Below, piece by piece: positions 16,826 to 25,442 of a DNA stretch of 64,000 nt (position 1 is the stretch's first letter; each line of letters starts with the position of its first letter). The stretch is from assembly GCF_004134905.2 (NCBI RefSeq), contig NZ_SDPQ02000002.1, positions 806,001-870,000 on the forward strand. Direction: 5' to 3'. The notes beneath the pieces are model-generated. The model was not told the DNA's origin and did no database searches. It saw nothing but the letters and a program-made list of their open reading frames with translations. The translations under genes were made by a program, and so were the position numbers. Source of the DNA: Aeromicrobium ginsengisoli. Its GTDB lineage: Bacteria > Actinomycetota > Actinomycetes > Propionibacteriales > Nocardioidaceae.

Positions 16826-17186
16826 AGCGCCGCACCCCCCGGCACAAGGCGCCGACCTCGCTGACGAACTCGAGCACCACGAACGGCTCCAGTCCGGAGG
16901 TCCGGGCGATCAACTGGTCGTGGGACGAACTCAGCAGCTCGGTCAGGTCTCGATCGGGGGCAATGTAGACCTCGTCGGGGTAATCGTCCACGAGGTGGCG
17001 GCCGCGCTGGTCTGCGAGCAGCGCGAGTGAGTACAGGTACATCAGCTCCTGCTCGTCTTCGAATTCGTGAACGTCAGCTCGCATCCGCTGCAGCTGAACC
17101 TTCGCGGCGCCGAGTACGCCGATCGCTTTGACGGCTGCCTGCTCGAACTCAGGTGACGTGGTGGATGTCGCGGTGGTCATGGTCAT
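16809..17186 (-). CDS. hypothetical 125-residue helical protein
   Basis: This is a small acidic, helical protein (FEQAAVKAIGVLGAAKVQLQ, FEDEQELMYLYSLALLADQR). There is no recognised domain. A GGAGATG-type ribosome site precedes the ATG at 17186. Its end overlaps the 443-residue gene, so the two proteins probably act together. The upstream gap of 236 bases, shared with a divergent membrane-protein gene, contains three TGTGGAC repeats. Confidence 0.65.
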   Translation of the reverse strand: MTMTTATSTTSPEFEQAAVKAIGVLGAAKVQLQRMRADVHEFEDEQELMYLYSLALLADQRGRHLVDDYPDEVYIAPDRDLTELLSSSHDQLIARTSGLEPFVVLEFVSEVGALCRGVRRYVHDH

Positions 17187-17257
17187 CTCCTTGGTGACGG
17201 GCTAGGTCCCCACCAGTTGGTCAAACTCGCCTGTCACGTTCGACGAGCGGCTTGGTG

Positions 17258-17310
17258 ACTTGTGGACAACCCGTGGTGCAAAGCCAACTTGTGGACGCCA
17301 GCCTGTGGAC
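17258..17310. repeat. three TGTGGAC repeats resembling DnaA boxes
   Basis: ACTTGTGGAC occurs at 17258-17267 and 17287-17296, and CCTGTGGAC at 17302-17310. The first copy continues as TGTGGACAA, the exact complement of the DnaA box TTGTCCACA. They lie between divergent gene pairs. They could be a replication initiator array of a former plasmid or integrative element, or a regulator site. Confidence 0.45.
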
Positions 17311-17422
17311 GCCCGTTCTGTTGGCGGGTCGAGGCAAACTCCTGATCAAGAAGGCGCAGAGGATGAGATCGAGAGGACAGCTGGCGAAGGAAACGATCCG
17401 AAACCACAACTCGGAGGTAGCG

Positions 17423-18355
17423 ATGAACGACACGAATACCAATCGACAGATATCCGCGGATCCCACGTCGCGATTTGGGCGGCGGCGCTGGCGCAGACGC
17501 GGGCTCCGAAAGGCTGCGAACGTGGCACCGAGGCTGGTGGTAAGCACCCTGCTCGTGCTGATGGTCGGTCCGGCCCTTCCTGACTGGGCTGGGATCGGCC
17601 TGTTCTACGGCGGCCTAGTGGTCGCGGCGCTCCTGGTTCTCGGGCTGGGGGAGTCCCTCGCCGTCCGTGTGCTGTTCAATGCCCGCCGGCTGACCCCAGT
17701 CGAGCGCACAGGTCTGGCAGCAGTGGCTGCTGATCTGTGCCACCTCGAGTTGGGACCTCCGATCGTCGACCTCTACGTGGCCCGGCGCCGAGGCGCTCCG
17801 GCGGCGATCGCACATGGTCGTCGTTCGATCGTCATGGCGCCTGAGTTCGTCAACGGGATCCTCAGGGGCGATCTCCCGCGCCGCGAAGCGGTCGCGGTCC
17901 TCGCGCATGCAAGCCTGGTGACGCGGTCAGGTCTGGTCCGGCATGATGCGGCCATCGTCTTCTGGTCGACACCGTGGCGAGTGCTGGCTGTTGTCGGCCG
18001 ACCCGCCCGTGGCCTCCTCGGCTTCGCGTGGAGGATCCGTGTCGTGGTTTTCGGAGCGGCGATCTGGCAGAGCGCCACCGACGGTTCGTCGGCTCCCGGG
18101 CCCTTGAACGGTCCGATGATCGCGGTGGCCCTGAGCGTCATTTTGGCGCTGACCTACCTTGTCCCACGATGGGCCATCGGCTGGGAGAACCTTCTCGCCA
18201 GCACGGGGGATCGTGAGTTGATTGCTCGAGATCTCGGCCAGCCGATGGCTGCGTTCCTGCGCCGATACCCGCAGACATCGGCGTTGGTCGTCCGAGTCCG
18301 ATTGCTCGATCCGCCGGTGCATGAGAAACCGCAGCTTCGACTCGTCGGTACCTGA
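17423..18355 (+). CDS. membrane protein resembling M48 peptidase with degenerate active site
   Basis: This is a 310-residue protein with two N-terminal membrane segments (about residues 35-85) and one near residue 235. The segment PAAIAHGRRSIVMAPEFV followed by REAVAVLAHASLV follows the M48/Ste24 pattern, where HExxH normally stands; here it reads HASLV, so both the catalytic glutamate and the second zinc histidine are lost. A WENLLASTGDRELIARDLG region may match the third-ligand helix. It is probably a non-proteolytic relative. A GGAGG site precedes ATG 17423. It is downstream of the DnaA-box-like repeats. Confidence 0.5.
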   Translation: MNDTNTNRQISADPTSRFGRRRWRRRGLRKAANVAPRLVVSTLLVLMVGPALPDWAGIGLFYGGLVVAALLVLGLGESLAVRVLFNARRLTPVERTGLAAVAADLCHLELGPPIVDLYVARRRGAPAAIAHGRRSIVMAPEFVNGILRGDLPRREAVAVLAHASLVTRSGLVRHDAAIVFWSTPWRVLAVVGRPARGLLGFAWRIRVVVFGAAIWQSATDGSSAPGPLNGPMIAVALSVILALTYLVPRWAIGWENLLASTGDRELIARDLGQPMAAFLRRYPQTSALVVRVRLLDPPVHEKPQLRLVGT

Positions 18356-18544
18356 GCGCCCGCTGTCTCGTGATCCCGCCGCTGCACCGACCGAGACCTC
18401 GACGGTCGGCGCCGAGCTAGCCATGTGCTCGCTTCCTAAGCTCTGCTGCCGATGTGGGCGCAGAGAATTTTCTGTCGACCGGTGGCCGCTCGGCGCTTAA
18501 ACGTCGGCCTTAGGGGTGCAAGTCGCACCCCAGGAGGCGCCATC

Positions 18545-19228
18545 ATGGTGGACACTGACATCGCCGTGGCCAGGTTGCAATTGGCCATTGAGCAATCCGA
18601 ATCGTTGCAGCGTGGACTACGCCATCGGCAGGAGGACCTGCTCTCCCTTGAGAGAGATGTCCGCGACGTTGCCGCCGGAAGAACCACTGGCCGGGCTGTC
18701 ATTGATCAAGCCGAAGTCATACGACGAGCCGTCAGGTACCACACGACCGACCAGCTCGAGGAGATTCATGTCGCGCTGACTCGCGCCGACATGGCCGTTG
18801 CCGAGGCCGTGTCTGACCGCACCGTCGAGCCCGCCGAAGTCAGAGCGCTGAGTCAGCTGGTCAACGCTGCTGGCGAAGAGGCGCGCCGAGCGACGATGGA
18901 CCTTCAAGATGTCAACCAAGCGTTGAAACGCACATCCCAGGCAGTACCTGGCGAACCAGGTCTTGCCGCCTCAGCCCAACGGAGCATCGACGAAGCTGCT
19001 GGTCGGCTCGAGAACGCCCGTCGAGCGACGTTCCAGGTTGTGGAAGATCTCCCGGCCATCACTCGAGCCATCCAGGAGATGTCCGCCGCCGATCCGGCGG
19101 GCAACCAACCCGACATTCCAACTGAACCCACCATCACTGAACAGCGGAGGTTAGGAATCGCAGCCGAGCTCCGACGAACTGCGCCAGCAAACAGCCAGCG
19201 CATCTCCGGATTTGCACCGGAACGATGA
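18545..19228 (+). CDS. hypothetical coiled-coil protein
   Basis: This is a 227-residue, almost wholly alpha-helical protein (VARLQLAIEQSESLQRGLRH, ATMDLQDVNQALKRTSQAV) without membrane segment or known domain. ATG 18545 has a GGAGG site eight bases upstream, so the longer frame from 18452 is not used. It lies 189 bases after the M48-like gene on the same strand and may be a structural or scaffold component of the same element. Function is unknown. Confidence 0.65.
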   Translation: MVDTDIAVARLQLAIEQSESLQRGLRHRQEDLLSLERDVRDVAAGRTTGRAVIDQAEVIRRAVRYHTTDQLEEIHVALTRADMAVAEAVSDRTVEPAEVRALSQLVNAAGEEARRATMDLQDVNQALKRTSQAVPGEPGLAASAQRSIDEAAGRLENARRATFQVVEDLPAITRAIQEMSAADPAGNQPDIPTEPTITEQRRLGIAAELRRTAPANSQRISGFAPER

Positions 19229-19342
19229 AACAGGGCGAACCTGCCGGGAACCGACGAAATCGTGGCTGCTGGCAAGCTGTTCTCGGGGCAGGGCGAGGGC
19301 GATGACCTGCTCTGTTGTGCCGGGACTACCCCTGCTTGCGGC

Positions 19343-20128
19343 TCAGTCGTTGCGCTCTGCCGTCAGGATGCGGAGGGACGTCTGCCCATTGGTCCGCCAC
19401 TCCGCGGGGAGCGAGCGCCACTCGCGTGCGTCATCGTGCAGAGACTCGACAAGGGTGCGGAGTCGGGCCTTGTCCGAGCCAGCGAACTGCTCGCGCTCGG
19501 CGTACGGGTCCTCGATGACTGCCAGGAGGAGTGCAGCGTCTTGGAGGTGGCGCTCCTTGTCGCGCGAGTCGGTTTGGTAGGCCGCGGCCTTGAGGATGAC
19601 GGCACCGAACGGGGACGGGACGCTGACCACGGTTGTCCGGTCCGGCACGATGTCGAGTCTCGCGTTGATGGTGCGACGCAAGGCTTGGGTGCCTCCCTCG
19701 ATGGCGACCATGGTCTTGCCGCGGAGCCTATTGGCCACTCGGGGTGCCGCGTGGTCTGCCACGAGCACGTCGACGACATCAGGTGCGTCAATGACGAGGT
19801 CGACGGCCGAACGTCCTCGCTTGAAGCGGTGCGCCGTGCCGTCGCGCTCGTTCATAGATGGCGAGAACTCGTAGCCCAGGGCCTCCAAGACCGAAGCGGT
19901 TTCCGCTGCGACGCCGCGGGTGGTCTCGATGTGCAGAACGATGTCTACGTCGTTGGTCGGGCGAAGGGTGTCGATGCCACGGTGAATGCCGTGGAGCTGG
20001 GTCATCAGACCGCCAACGAGCGTCCATTTGTCGTGTGGGAGTGCTGCCTCAATCTCGGCCACGTTCGGCCACGGCGCACCCCATCCGCCAGCAGGGCTTG
20101 GGACGTCGATGGTCAGGCGCTCAACCAC
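19343..20128 (-). CDS. AbiEii/AbiGii-like nucleotidyltransferase (toxin-type)
   Basis: This is a 261-residue nucleotidyltransferase-fold protein. LVGGLMTQLHGIHRG is the GG motif, TNDVDIVLHIE supplies the paired metal-binding aspartates, and SAVDLVIDAPD the third. This arrangement is seen in AbiEii-type toxins and in related solitary nucleotidyltransferases. The GTG at 20128 overlaps the last codons of the HTH-partner gene and has GGAGG six bases upstream; upstream ATGs would lie deep in the partner gene. The pair looks like a two-component toxin/antitoxin-style module. Toxicity is not shown by sequence alone. Confidence 0.7.
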   Translation of the reverse strand: MVERLTIDVPSPAGGWGAPWPNVAEIEAALPHDKWTLVGGLMTQLHGIHRGIDTLRPTNDVDIVLHIETTRGVAAETASVLEALGYEFSPSMNERDGTAHRFKRGRSAVDLVIDAPDVVDVLVADHAAPRVANRLRGKTMVAIEGGTQALRRTINARLDIVPDRTTVVSVPSPFGAVILKAAAYQTDSRDKERHLQDAALLLAVIEDPYAEREQFAGSDKARLRTLVESLHDDAREWRSLPAEWRTNGQTSLRILTAERND

Positions 20129-20783
20129 CGAACGCCTCCAGCGCATGGTCGAGAGCATCGAGGCCGGCGCGCCGCTCACGAATGTCTAGAGACTCGGCGA
20201 GGTCGAGGGCCGCTAGGACCATTCCGCCATCGGCAAGCTCACGAATCACTGTGATGTCCATCGTGGTTGCACGCAGAGTCACGCGCCCCTCATCATCGCG
20301 GATCAGGCCATGTCGCACCACCACCCCGTCGAGCGCCGAGGTGGGCAGGTATCCATCGATGGAGTTGGTGCTTGCCAACCCGAACCTGGCTGCCGAGTCA
20401 GTCGCGTAGACCAATTCGCCTAGCAGCCGCTCGCCCGAGCTGGAGTGCGCGGCGTAGCGCGTCGCCGCGGCGCGATTACGAGCCCGCTCGACCAGTTCCA
20501 CGGCACTGACCTGGCGAAGGCGAGCCTTGAGGCGAGCCCTTTGGCTCTCGCCCATCCATGACACATTCATGCCCGACAGGAGCGCAATGGCGCCCCACGC
20601 CGTAGCCTCGGACCACGCGCGCTTGTGGGAACCTCCTCGCACCGCAATGAGTCGCTCCACCGAAGTCTCGTCGAGCACGCCCCTCGCGAGCTGGCGCAGG
20701 TCGCCACGCGCGACCAGGTTCTGCACCTGGCGCACGGAGACACCGAGGCGCTCAGCAGCGGCAGAGACGGCAAGCAAACTCAT
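20121..20783 (-). CDS. HTH protein, probable partner (antitoxin-like) of the nucleotidyltransferase
   Basis: This is a 220-residue protein with an N-terminal MerR/excisionase-like helix-turn-helix (SAAAERLGVSVRQVQNLVA, residues 6-30) and a C-terminal part ending ALDLAESLDIRERRAGLDAL. It is the upstream gene of the pair and overlaps the nucleotidyltransferase start by eight bases, the order usual for an antitoxin followed by its toxin. It is not an obvious AbiEi family member, so the module may be a different nucleotidyltransferase system. ATG 20783 fits the HTH start. Confidence 0.7.
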   Translation of the reverse strand: MSLLAVSAAAERLGVSVRQVQNLVARGDLRQLARGVLDETSVERLIAVRGGSHKRAWSEATAWGAIALLSGMNVSWMGESQRARLKARLRQVSAVELVERARNRAAATRYAAHSSSGERLLGELVYATDSAARFGLASTNSIDGYLPTSALDGVVVRHGLIRDDEGRVTLRATTMDITVIRELADGGMVLAALDLAESLDIRERRAGLDALDHALEAFGG

Positions 20784-20863
20784 GACAAATAGTTTCGCAT
20801 ACACGAAGTTATCTATCAATCGCTGCCGAAACTCTGTCCTACATCGATGGGACGGGCGCCGAC

Positions 20864-21220
20864 TCAGCCGACAGGATTGTGGAACTCGAGGTTTCGGGCG
20901 GCAGTCACGGCCTCGATTTCGCGTAGTCGATAGATCCTCTTGCCGGATTTGGTGTGGTGAACCGGGATCTTCCCGTCGGCTGCAAGCTGTGAGATCCGGT
21001 TGTGACTGACTCCGAGAACCAGAGCCGCTTGGCGGCCGTTGAGCCAAGGGTTGTCGATGAACTCCCGGACGTCGGACCGCGAGTAGCTGGGATAGCCGGG
21101 AAGGCGACTCAGAAGACCCTCGCGGCGAAGCCTGGTCACGGTGACCTCGGGAAGCCCGAGCATGCTTGCGGCATCGGTCAAGGTGATCGCGTCGGGGTCG
21201 CGAGGCTTGCGTGGAGTCAC
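20864..21220 (-). CDS. double helix-turn-helix (excisionase/MerR-like) protein
   Basis: These 118 residues contain two HTH_17-type units: LTDAASMLGLPEVTVTRLRR (14-33) with PSYSRSDVREFI, and RQAALVLGVSHNRISQLAAD (63-82) with KSGKRIYRLREIEAV. Such proteins are typical excisionases or small regulators of integrative elements. It ends 80 bases upstream of the HTH/nucleotidyltransferase pair on the same strand. It starts 64 bases from a LexA box in a divergent intergenic region, so it may respond to DNA damage. Confidence 0.7.
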   Translation of the reverse strand: MTPRKPRDPDAITLTDAASMLGLPEVTVTRLRREGLLSRLPGYPSYSRSDVREFIDNPWLNGRQAALVLGVSHNRISQLAADGKIPVHHTKSGKRIYRLREIEAVTAARNLEFHNPVG

Positions 21221-21284
21221 GGTCTTGAGGATTCCAGTCGTCTACTCGTGTGACTAGTCGGTCATCCACAGAGTACACGTTCGA

Positions 21285-21300
21285 TCGAACATATGTTCTA
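21285..21300. promoter_or_regulatory. LexA (SOS) box
   Basis: TCGAAC-ATAT-GTTCTA matches the actinobacterial LexA consensus TCGAAC-N4-GTTCGA at 11 of 12 fixed positions. It overlaps the TATCGT -10 box (21299-21304) of the small rightward gene, where LexA would block transcription. The wider palindrome, CGAT on the left and ATCG on the right (21282-21303), strengthens the site. Confidence 0.75.
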
Positions 21301-21310
21301 TCGTGTTGGG

Positions 21311-21559
21311 GTGGTCAAGCGGCCAGCCAATCACACGAAACCGAAGCCTCAGCGGCTTGTCCGGCATGTCTGGGTCCATGAGCCGCCACTCACCACTTAC
21401 CAGGGTCTGCTTATTGGCACTCAGACGCGAGCGGGCGTGACGTGGGCGTATGTGGCGGTGATCGAGCAGGAGGATTCGGAGGCCCGGCTCGTGTGTCGCT
21501 GGGTCAAGGAACGGTTCGTCGCGTATGTGCCGTCGGAACCATCCGAGCTGCCGTACTGA
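21311..21559 (+). CDS. small hypothetical protein under a LexA box
   Basis: This is an 82-residue basic/acidic protein without recognised domain (HVWVHEPPLTTYQGLLIG, VTWAYVAVIEQEDSEARLV). The in-frame ATG at 21293 lies within the LexA box, so I choose GTG 21311, exactly six bases after the TATCGT -10 element: the leaderless architecture seen elsewhere in this window. The promoter/operator overlap predicts induction by DNA damage. The protein looks like a small globular beta-rich domain; its role is unknown. Confidence 0.65.
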   Translation: MVKRPANHTKPKPQRLVRHVWVHEPPLTTYQGLLIGTQTRAGVTWAYVAVIEQEDSEARLVCRWVKERFVAYVPSEPSELPY

Positions 21560-21563
21560 CGGG

Positions 21564-21740
21564 CTATACGTCGACGATCTCCGCGCCGTCCGCCGCCCGT
21601 TGGACCGCGCCGGCGCCCTTGTGGGCACCTGACTTCGATTCGTACGCCTCGCTGCTGGCCACGACCTCGCCGTTGCCAGCCTTCAGCCGGAAGCGGAACT
21701 TGCCGGACTTGTCCTCGTAGACCTCGAACTTGCCAGCCAT
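21564..21740 (-). CDS. YegP family (DUF1508) protein
   Basis: This is a 58-residue protein starting MAGKFEVYEDKSGKFRF and containing LKAGNGEVVASSEAYESK, the characteristic DUF1508/YegP repeat (one copy; E. coli YegP has two). The molecular role of the family is not established. A GGGAGA site precedes the ATG at 21740. It converges on the SOS-type small gene, four bases away. Confidence 0.85.
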   Translation of the reverse strand: MAGKFEVYEDKSGKFRFRLKAGNGEVVASSEAYESKSGAHKGAGAVQRAADGAEIVDV

Positions 21741-22025
21741 GGTGATCTCCCTGCCTAGTGGTGACGACGTGACACGAACGTAGTTGAGCTGGCGCGCGAC
21801 CGCTAGGGGTAAGGCGCGCGGGCTCTGGATGCGCTTCGCTCTCTTTTGTCCCGAACGGGGCTAGTTGGCAAATGCTCACGTGCCGCGAAGGGCGATCCAT
21901 TTCGTCCACTAAGACGCAGAGTCTGGCTCGCAGTTTGTACAGTCCGGCCTCGGGATTGCCCTGAGAGCGGGCTCGACGCCTTGGCGTCCGTCGAGCCGAG
22001 ACGTGAGCGTTGCGAACTGCCGGAT

Positions 22026-24785
22026 CTACACGGATCGGGAATCGGGGCGCCAGAATGAAATTGAATCGTACTTGTAGCCCAGAAGCTCGGCGACTGTATG
22101 TGCTCCGACGGACCAACCGTGGCTTGTTGCCAGGTCGGGCGTCTCGCCGAAGTAGTTGAGTATGCCTGCGGAGTCGAGCCGCATCGAGTCCGGCTGCTCG
22201 TCAAGAAACCTCACGTAGACACCGAGATCGCTCGGCTCGGATTGCGCGGTGAGCACCATCCAGTGGTCACCCCAGGCGTCCGGGCTTGGTGGATAGAACA
22301 CTAGAAAATGGGTTCGCGTTTGCGGAGGGTGCCATGATTCTTCACGCACACCGGCGGCCCACATCGCTAATGCATCCTCGTGTCGCATCTTTAGCGCCCC
22401 CTCGAGCATCTCCTGAAGATCTGGCGCGTTCGACGGAATCGACACATTCGGCATTGGTCGGTTGAACGCAGAGATTGCCTTCGCCATCGAATGAAGGGGG
22501 GCTGCGATCGGGTGCTCAGTCCATTCGCCGAGCGAGCGGATCGAGCGTGACACATCGTGCACTGAGGTGCGGCTGGCCTTCTCCAGGTCCCGTTTGGTGG
22601 ACCAATTGAGGAAAATATCCAGGTCGGATGGAGCTATGAATTCGCGTATGACGGGGTCATCGGATTCGAACTCGACAATCCAAGTTCGGTCGTCGACTGT
22701 TCCATGCGCGAGGGTTCTGCCACCCTCCACGTCGGCCGCAAGAAGCTCGATTTGGGTTACGTGTGACCGCGCGAACTCCCTGGTGCGAAGTTCCAGATCC
22801 AGTGCCGTTTTCAACTCCCAGCGACCCCTCGGAATCGAGCCGTGGAAGATTCCCAAGTCCGTGTCTGACAGTTCCTGAGCAGCGCGCAATAGCCGCTGGG
22901 CTGGAAGTGTGGGGATCGGCAAGTCCACAGTCCCGGAAACGGTCACCTCGTCTCCAAAAATTGTCGTGGTCGAATTGGTGATCCGGGATTTAGCGCTGTC
23001 GCGCAACTCCCAACTTGCGTATGTGGCGGCAACGTAAATAGGGCGAACTCCTACTGAGCCGGTAGTTACGAGGGACGGTGGCACGGCTGGCTGTTGTCCG
23101 AGACGACTCAGTGACTTGACCAGCTCAGATAGTCCCGGGCGACCGATACCAAAATGCGCCTCGACAAAGGGAGAGATTTGCTCCCTGATTGCTAGCTCGA
23201 ACGCTGCGCTGGCAGCCCGGATAATCGGACGGCGCCCGAACTCGACTACGCAGCGACCTAGGAGACCAGCCACGCCTTCATACGAATCGAACGCTGGGGC
23301 TAGGACCCACTCGCCATCGGAATCAGCAGCAATAAGAAGTTGCAGTGCGCGCAACGACTCAAACTCCGCTGCTGCATCTAGATCGGTGCCCAAGAGCGCT
23401 TCCGCGCCTGCTTGTACGAAGCGCCCTGCTACGAAACCGTATTCGTTGTCGACTGGCGACTGTTCCGACAACTCGACGAGCGAGAACATGACAGCGACTT
23501 GCTCGCGGCTGAGCCCGAGTATGGAGTCGAGTATTGTCGGGGTCACGCGTTCGTTTGCTGAAATCGAAGCCAGGCTGGCGAAGAGGGCGAGGTGCGGGCT
23601 GCGCAGTCCATGGGTCTCGTCCGCGTGGATCCAGGACAAGAGCGAAGGAGTCAGCGAAGCAGCGATGCGGGAGCGGTCTTCGCCATTCAATATGTCTCCC
23701 CATATGACGCGCCTCCGGCGCTCGTGAAACCACGGGGTCGAGCCGCTTTCGGAGAAGATCCGCGCCTCGAGAAGAACGCCTCTGATGCTGACCCACACGC
23801 TTGGGTCAACGCCTAGAAGTTCCGCCACGTGGTCCGGGTGCAAAGGCTCTGAAAACGCACATAGTTTCGTAGCGAATTCGCGTGCTTGACCTTCCAGCGC
23901 CAGCCAGGACTGGCGGGTCGAGTCGGTTAGAAAGTCGTGCAAGGGTGGGTCGGGCGGCAGATCTCCTTGCTTCAGGTACGGGATGCAAGCGTCCACAAGT
24001 AGTGGATAGCCATCGCTGACCGCCATGACGGGGGCGACCAGCGCGGGTTCAAGCCCCTCAGCCGTTAGCCAACATTTCACATCTTCGGCGTCAAGCGGTT
24101 GAAGCTCTGTGAGTTGACAACCTCGCATCTTCAGTTGCCTTACGTGTGACGCCTGCTTAGCGTCGTCTCGCGTGTGCGCCGCAAGCACACTAAGACCCTC
24201 AGGCAACAGCTCCGGGAGATCGCTGAGGAGGGCTCTGTCGCCTTCACTCAAACGGTCAGCCCGATCCAAATACAGCGTTACCCTGCCAACGAACTCAGTC
24301 AGATCGGCACAGATCGCGACAAGGGTTTTGATCGTGTCGGCATCGGCGGCTTGAGTTAGTCGTGCTTCAAGCAGGACGTCGCGGTCAGTTGTGACTTCGC
24401 GGTAGACATTCTCGATAGATTCGAGTGCCTCGGCCCCAACCTTCGACTTGACGTAGCCGAGCGCCGCTTTAGCCACGATTCGCCCGAGTTCACCAGTTAC
24501 TGCCCGTCCAACCCGGTGGGCGATCTCTGAGGCGTCAGCCGCGGGATGCGATTCCACAAAGGCAAGCATGGCGCGGCCTAGCTGTTCGATCAGGGCCGAT
24601 TGGAGCGCCCCGTCATACGACTGCAGAAGCGTCGGAGCCGTGTCGCGAAGATTCGCCAATTCGCCCAAGACAGATGACTTACCCACGCCTGATTCGCCGA
24701 CCAGAACGGCGACGCCTGTGGTTACCTCTTTAAGTGCCGTGATCGTCCCGTCGCGACCAAAGAGATCCATGCCACATTCAACCAT
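22026..24785 (-). CDS. large STAND/AAA-type P-loop NTPase, possible defence protein
   Basis: This is about 919 residues. DLFGRDGTITAL at the N-terminus is the GRE-type motif that starts STAND NTPase domains; VLVGESGVGKSSVL (about residues 28-41) is Walker A and VTLYLDRADR (169-178) Walker B. The remaining roughly 700 residues have no nameable domain; the C-terminal 150 residues (THFLVFYPPSPDAWGDHWMV) could be a sensor or effector. The frame is open up to a GTG at 24851; I prefer ATG 24785 near the domain start. It stands alone in the island, as many anti-phage STAND proteins do. GC content is visibly lower than in the core. Confidence 0.7.
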   Translation of the reverse strand: MVECGMDLFGRDGTITALKEVTTGVAVLVGESGVGKSSVLGELANLRDTAPTLLQSYDGALQSALIEQLGRAMLAFVESHPAADASEIAHRVGRAVTGELGRIVAKAALGYVKSKVGAEALESIENVYREVTTDRDVLLEARLTQAADADTIKTLVAICADLTEFVGRVTLYLDRADRLSEGDRALLSDLPELLPEGLSVLAAHTRDDAKQASHVRQLKMRGCQLTELQPLDAEDVKCWLTAEGLEPALVAPVMAVSDGYPLLVDACIPYLKQGDLPPDPPLHDFLTDSTRQSWLALEGQAREFATKLCAFSEPLHPDHVAELLGVDPSVWVSIRGVLLEARIFSESGSTPWFHERRRRVIWGDILNGEDRSRIAASLTPSLLSWIHADETHGLRSPHLALFASLASISANERVTPTILDSILGLSREQVAVMFSLVELSEQSPVDNEYGFVAGRFVQAGAEALLGTDLDAAAEFESLRALQLLIAADSDGEWVLAPAFDSYEGVAGLLGRCVVEFGRRPIIRAASAAFELAIREQISPFVEAHFGIGRPGLSELVKSLSRLGQQPAVPPSLVTTGSVGVRPIYVAATYASWELRDSAKSRITNSTTTIFGDEVTVSGTVDLPIPTLPAQRLLRAAQELSDTDLGIFHGSIPRGRWELKTALDLELRTREFARSHVTQIELLAADVEGGRTLAHGTVDDRTWIVEFESDDPVIREFIAPSDLDIFLNWSTKRDLEKASRTSVHDVSRSIRSLGEWTEHPIAAPLHSMAKAISAFNRPMPNVSIPSNAPDLQEMLEGALKMRHEDALAMWAAGVREESWHPPQTRTHFLVFYPPSPDAWGDHWMVLTAQSEPSDLGVYVRFLDEQPDSMRLDSAGILNYFGETPDLATSHGWSVGAHTVAELLGYKYDSISFWRPDSRSV

Positions 24786-25025
24786 TAGGTTCTGCTCGAG
24801 CCCTGCACCCGACGTATGGCGACCGAATCCCCATACCCTCCCAATGTCCACGTCCCTGACAGGGTGACTTACAGCGCTCGACTAGCCGCAGAGTCAAAAG
24901 CCGGCTGCTAAGGCAGATCATTTCGCCGCGAATACCTAGACACCGATCCGGCGGGCAGACGTGTAGTCAGGTTGGGCTGATTTCCGTTGCTAGGCAACAG
25001 CTTCGGCTTCTGTCATCCTCAGGCA

Positions 25026-25331
25026 ATGACAGGTTCCGATCCCATCGACCGCCAACAGGCGACCCCATGGGTGGTCGCGGCCGTCGCTGCGGCCGTGACT
25101 GTGGTGATCAAGGGGACGTACGTTCTCGCGTCGATCCTGAGTTGGCCGTCGAAGGGTCCCGCACCCGCCGACTCCAGGTGGGTGGACATGGGAATTGCTC
25201 TTGGATGGGCTGCTATCGGCGTAGTGGCGGCCTATGAGAGTCGTCGCGCGTTCAATGCCGGTCATCCAAAACGGGAGTGGGCGTTCGCGACGATCGCGCT
25301 CCTTAGCGTGGCGTGGATCTTCTGGCGTTAA
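25026..25331 (+). CDS. small hypothetical membrane protein
   Basis: This is a 101-residue protein with membrane segments at about residues 13-35 (WVVAAVAAAVTVVIKGTYVL), 50-67 and 82-100 (ALLSVAWIFWR). ATG 25026 lies six bases after a CATCCT -10-like box, suggesting a leaderless message. No family is recognised. Confidence 0.6.
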   Translation: MTGSDPIDRQQATPWVVAAVAAAVTVVIKGTYVLASILSWPSKGPAPADSRWVDMGIALGWAAIGVVAAYESRRAFNAGHPKREWAFATIALLSVAWIFWR

Positions 25332-25442
25332 GGTGCCACCGTCAGTTGCGCGCGTCGTACCGCCGCGACTGGGTACCCGCGGATCTAGGCAGGACGAGCC
25401 GACGTTCCGGAAACGCCGCGTTGCTGTCGCTAGATTGTCTAG

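Noticed and set aside
17252..17422. N-terminal extension of the M48-like gene back to 17252
   Set aside because: The extension would translate the TGTGGAC repeats and a non-homologous segment; ATG 17423 has a strong GGAGG site.
21846..22058. A 70-codon plus-strand frame after the STAND gene
   Set aside because: Arg/Pro-rich composition typical of shadow frames in GC-rich DNA, with no start signals. The opposite strand has a short plausible peptide segment but no intact gene.
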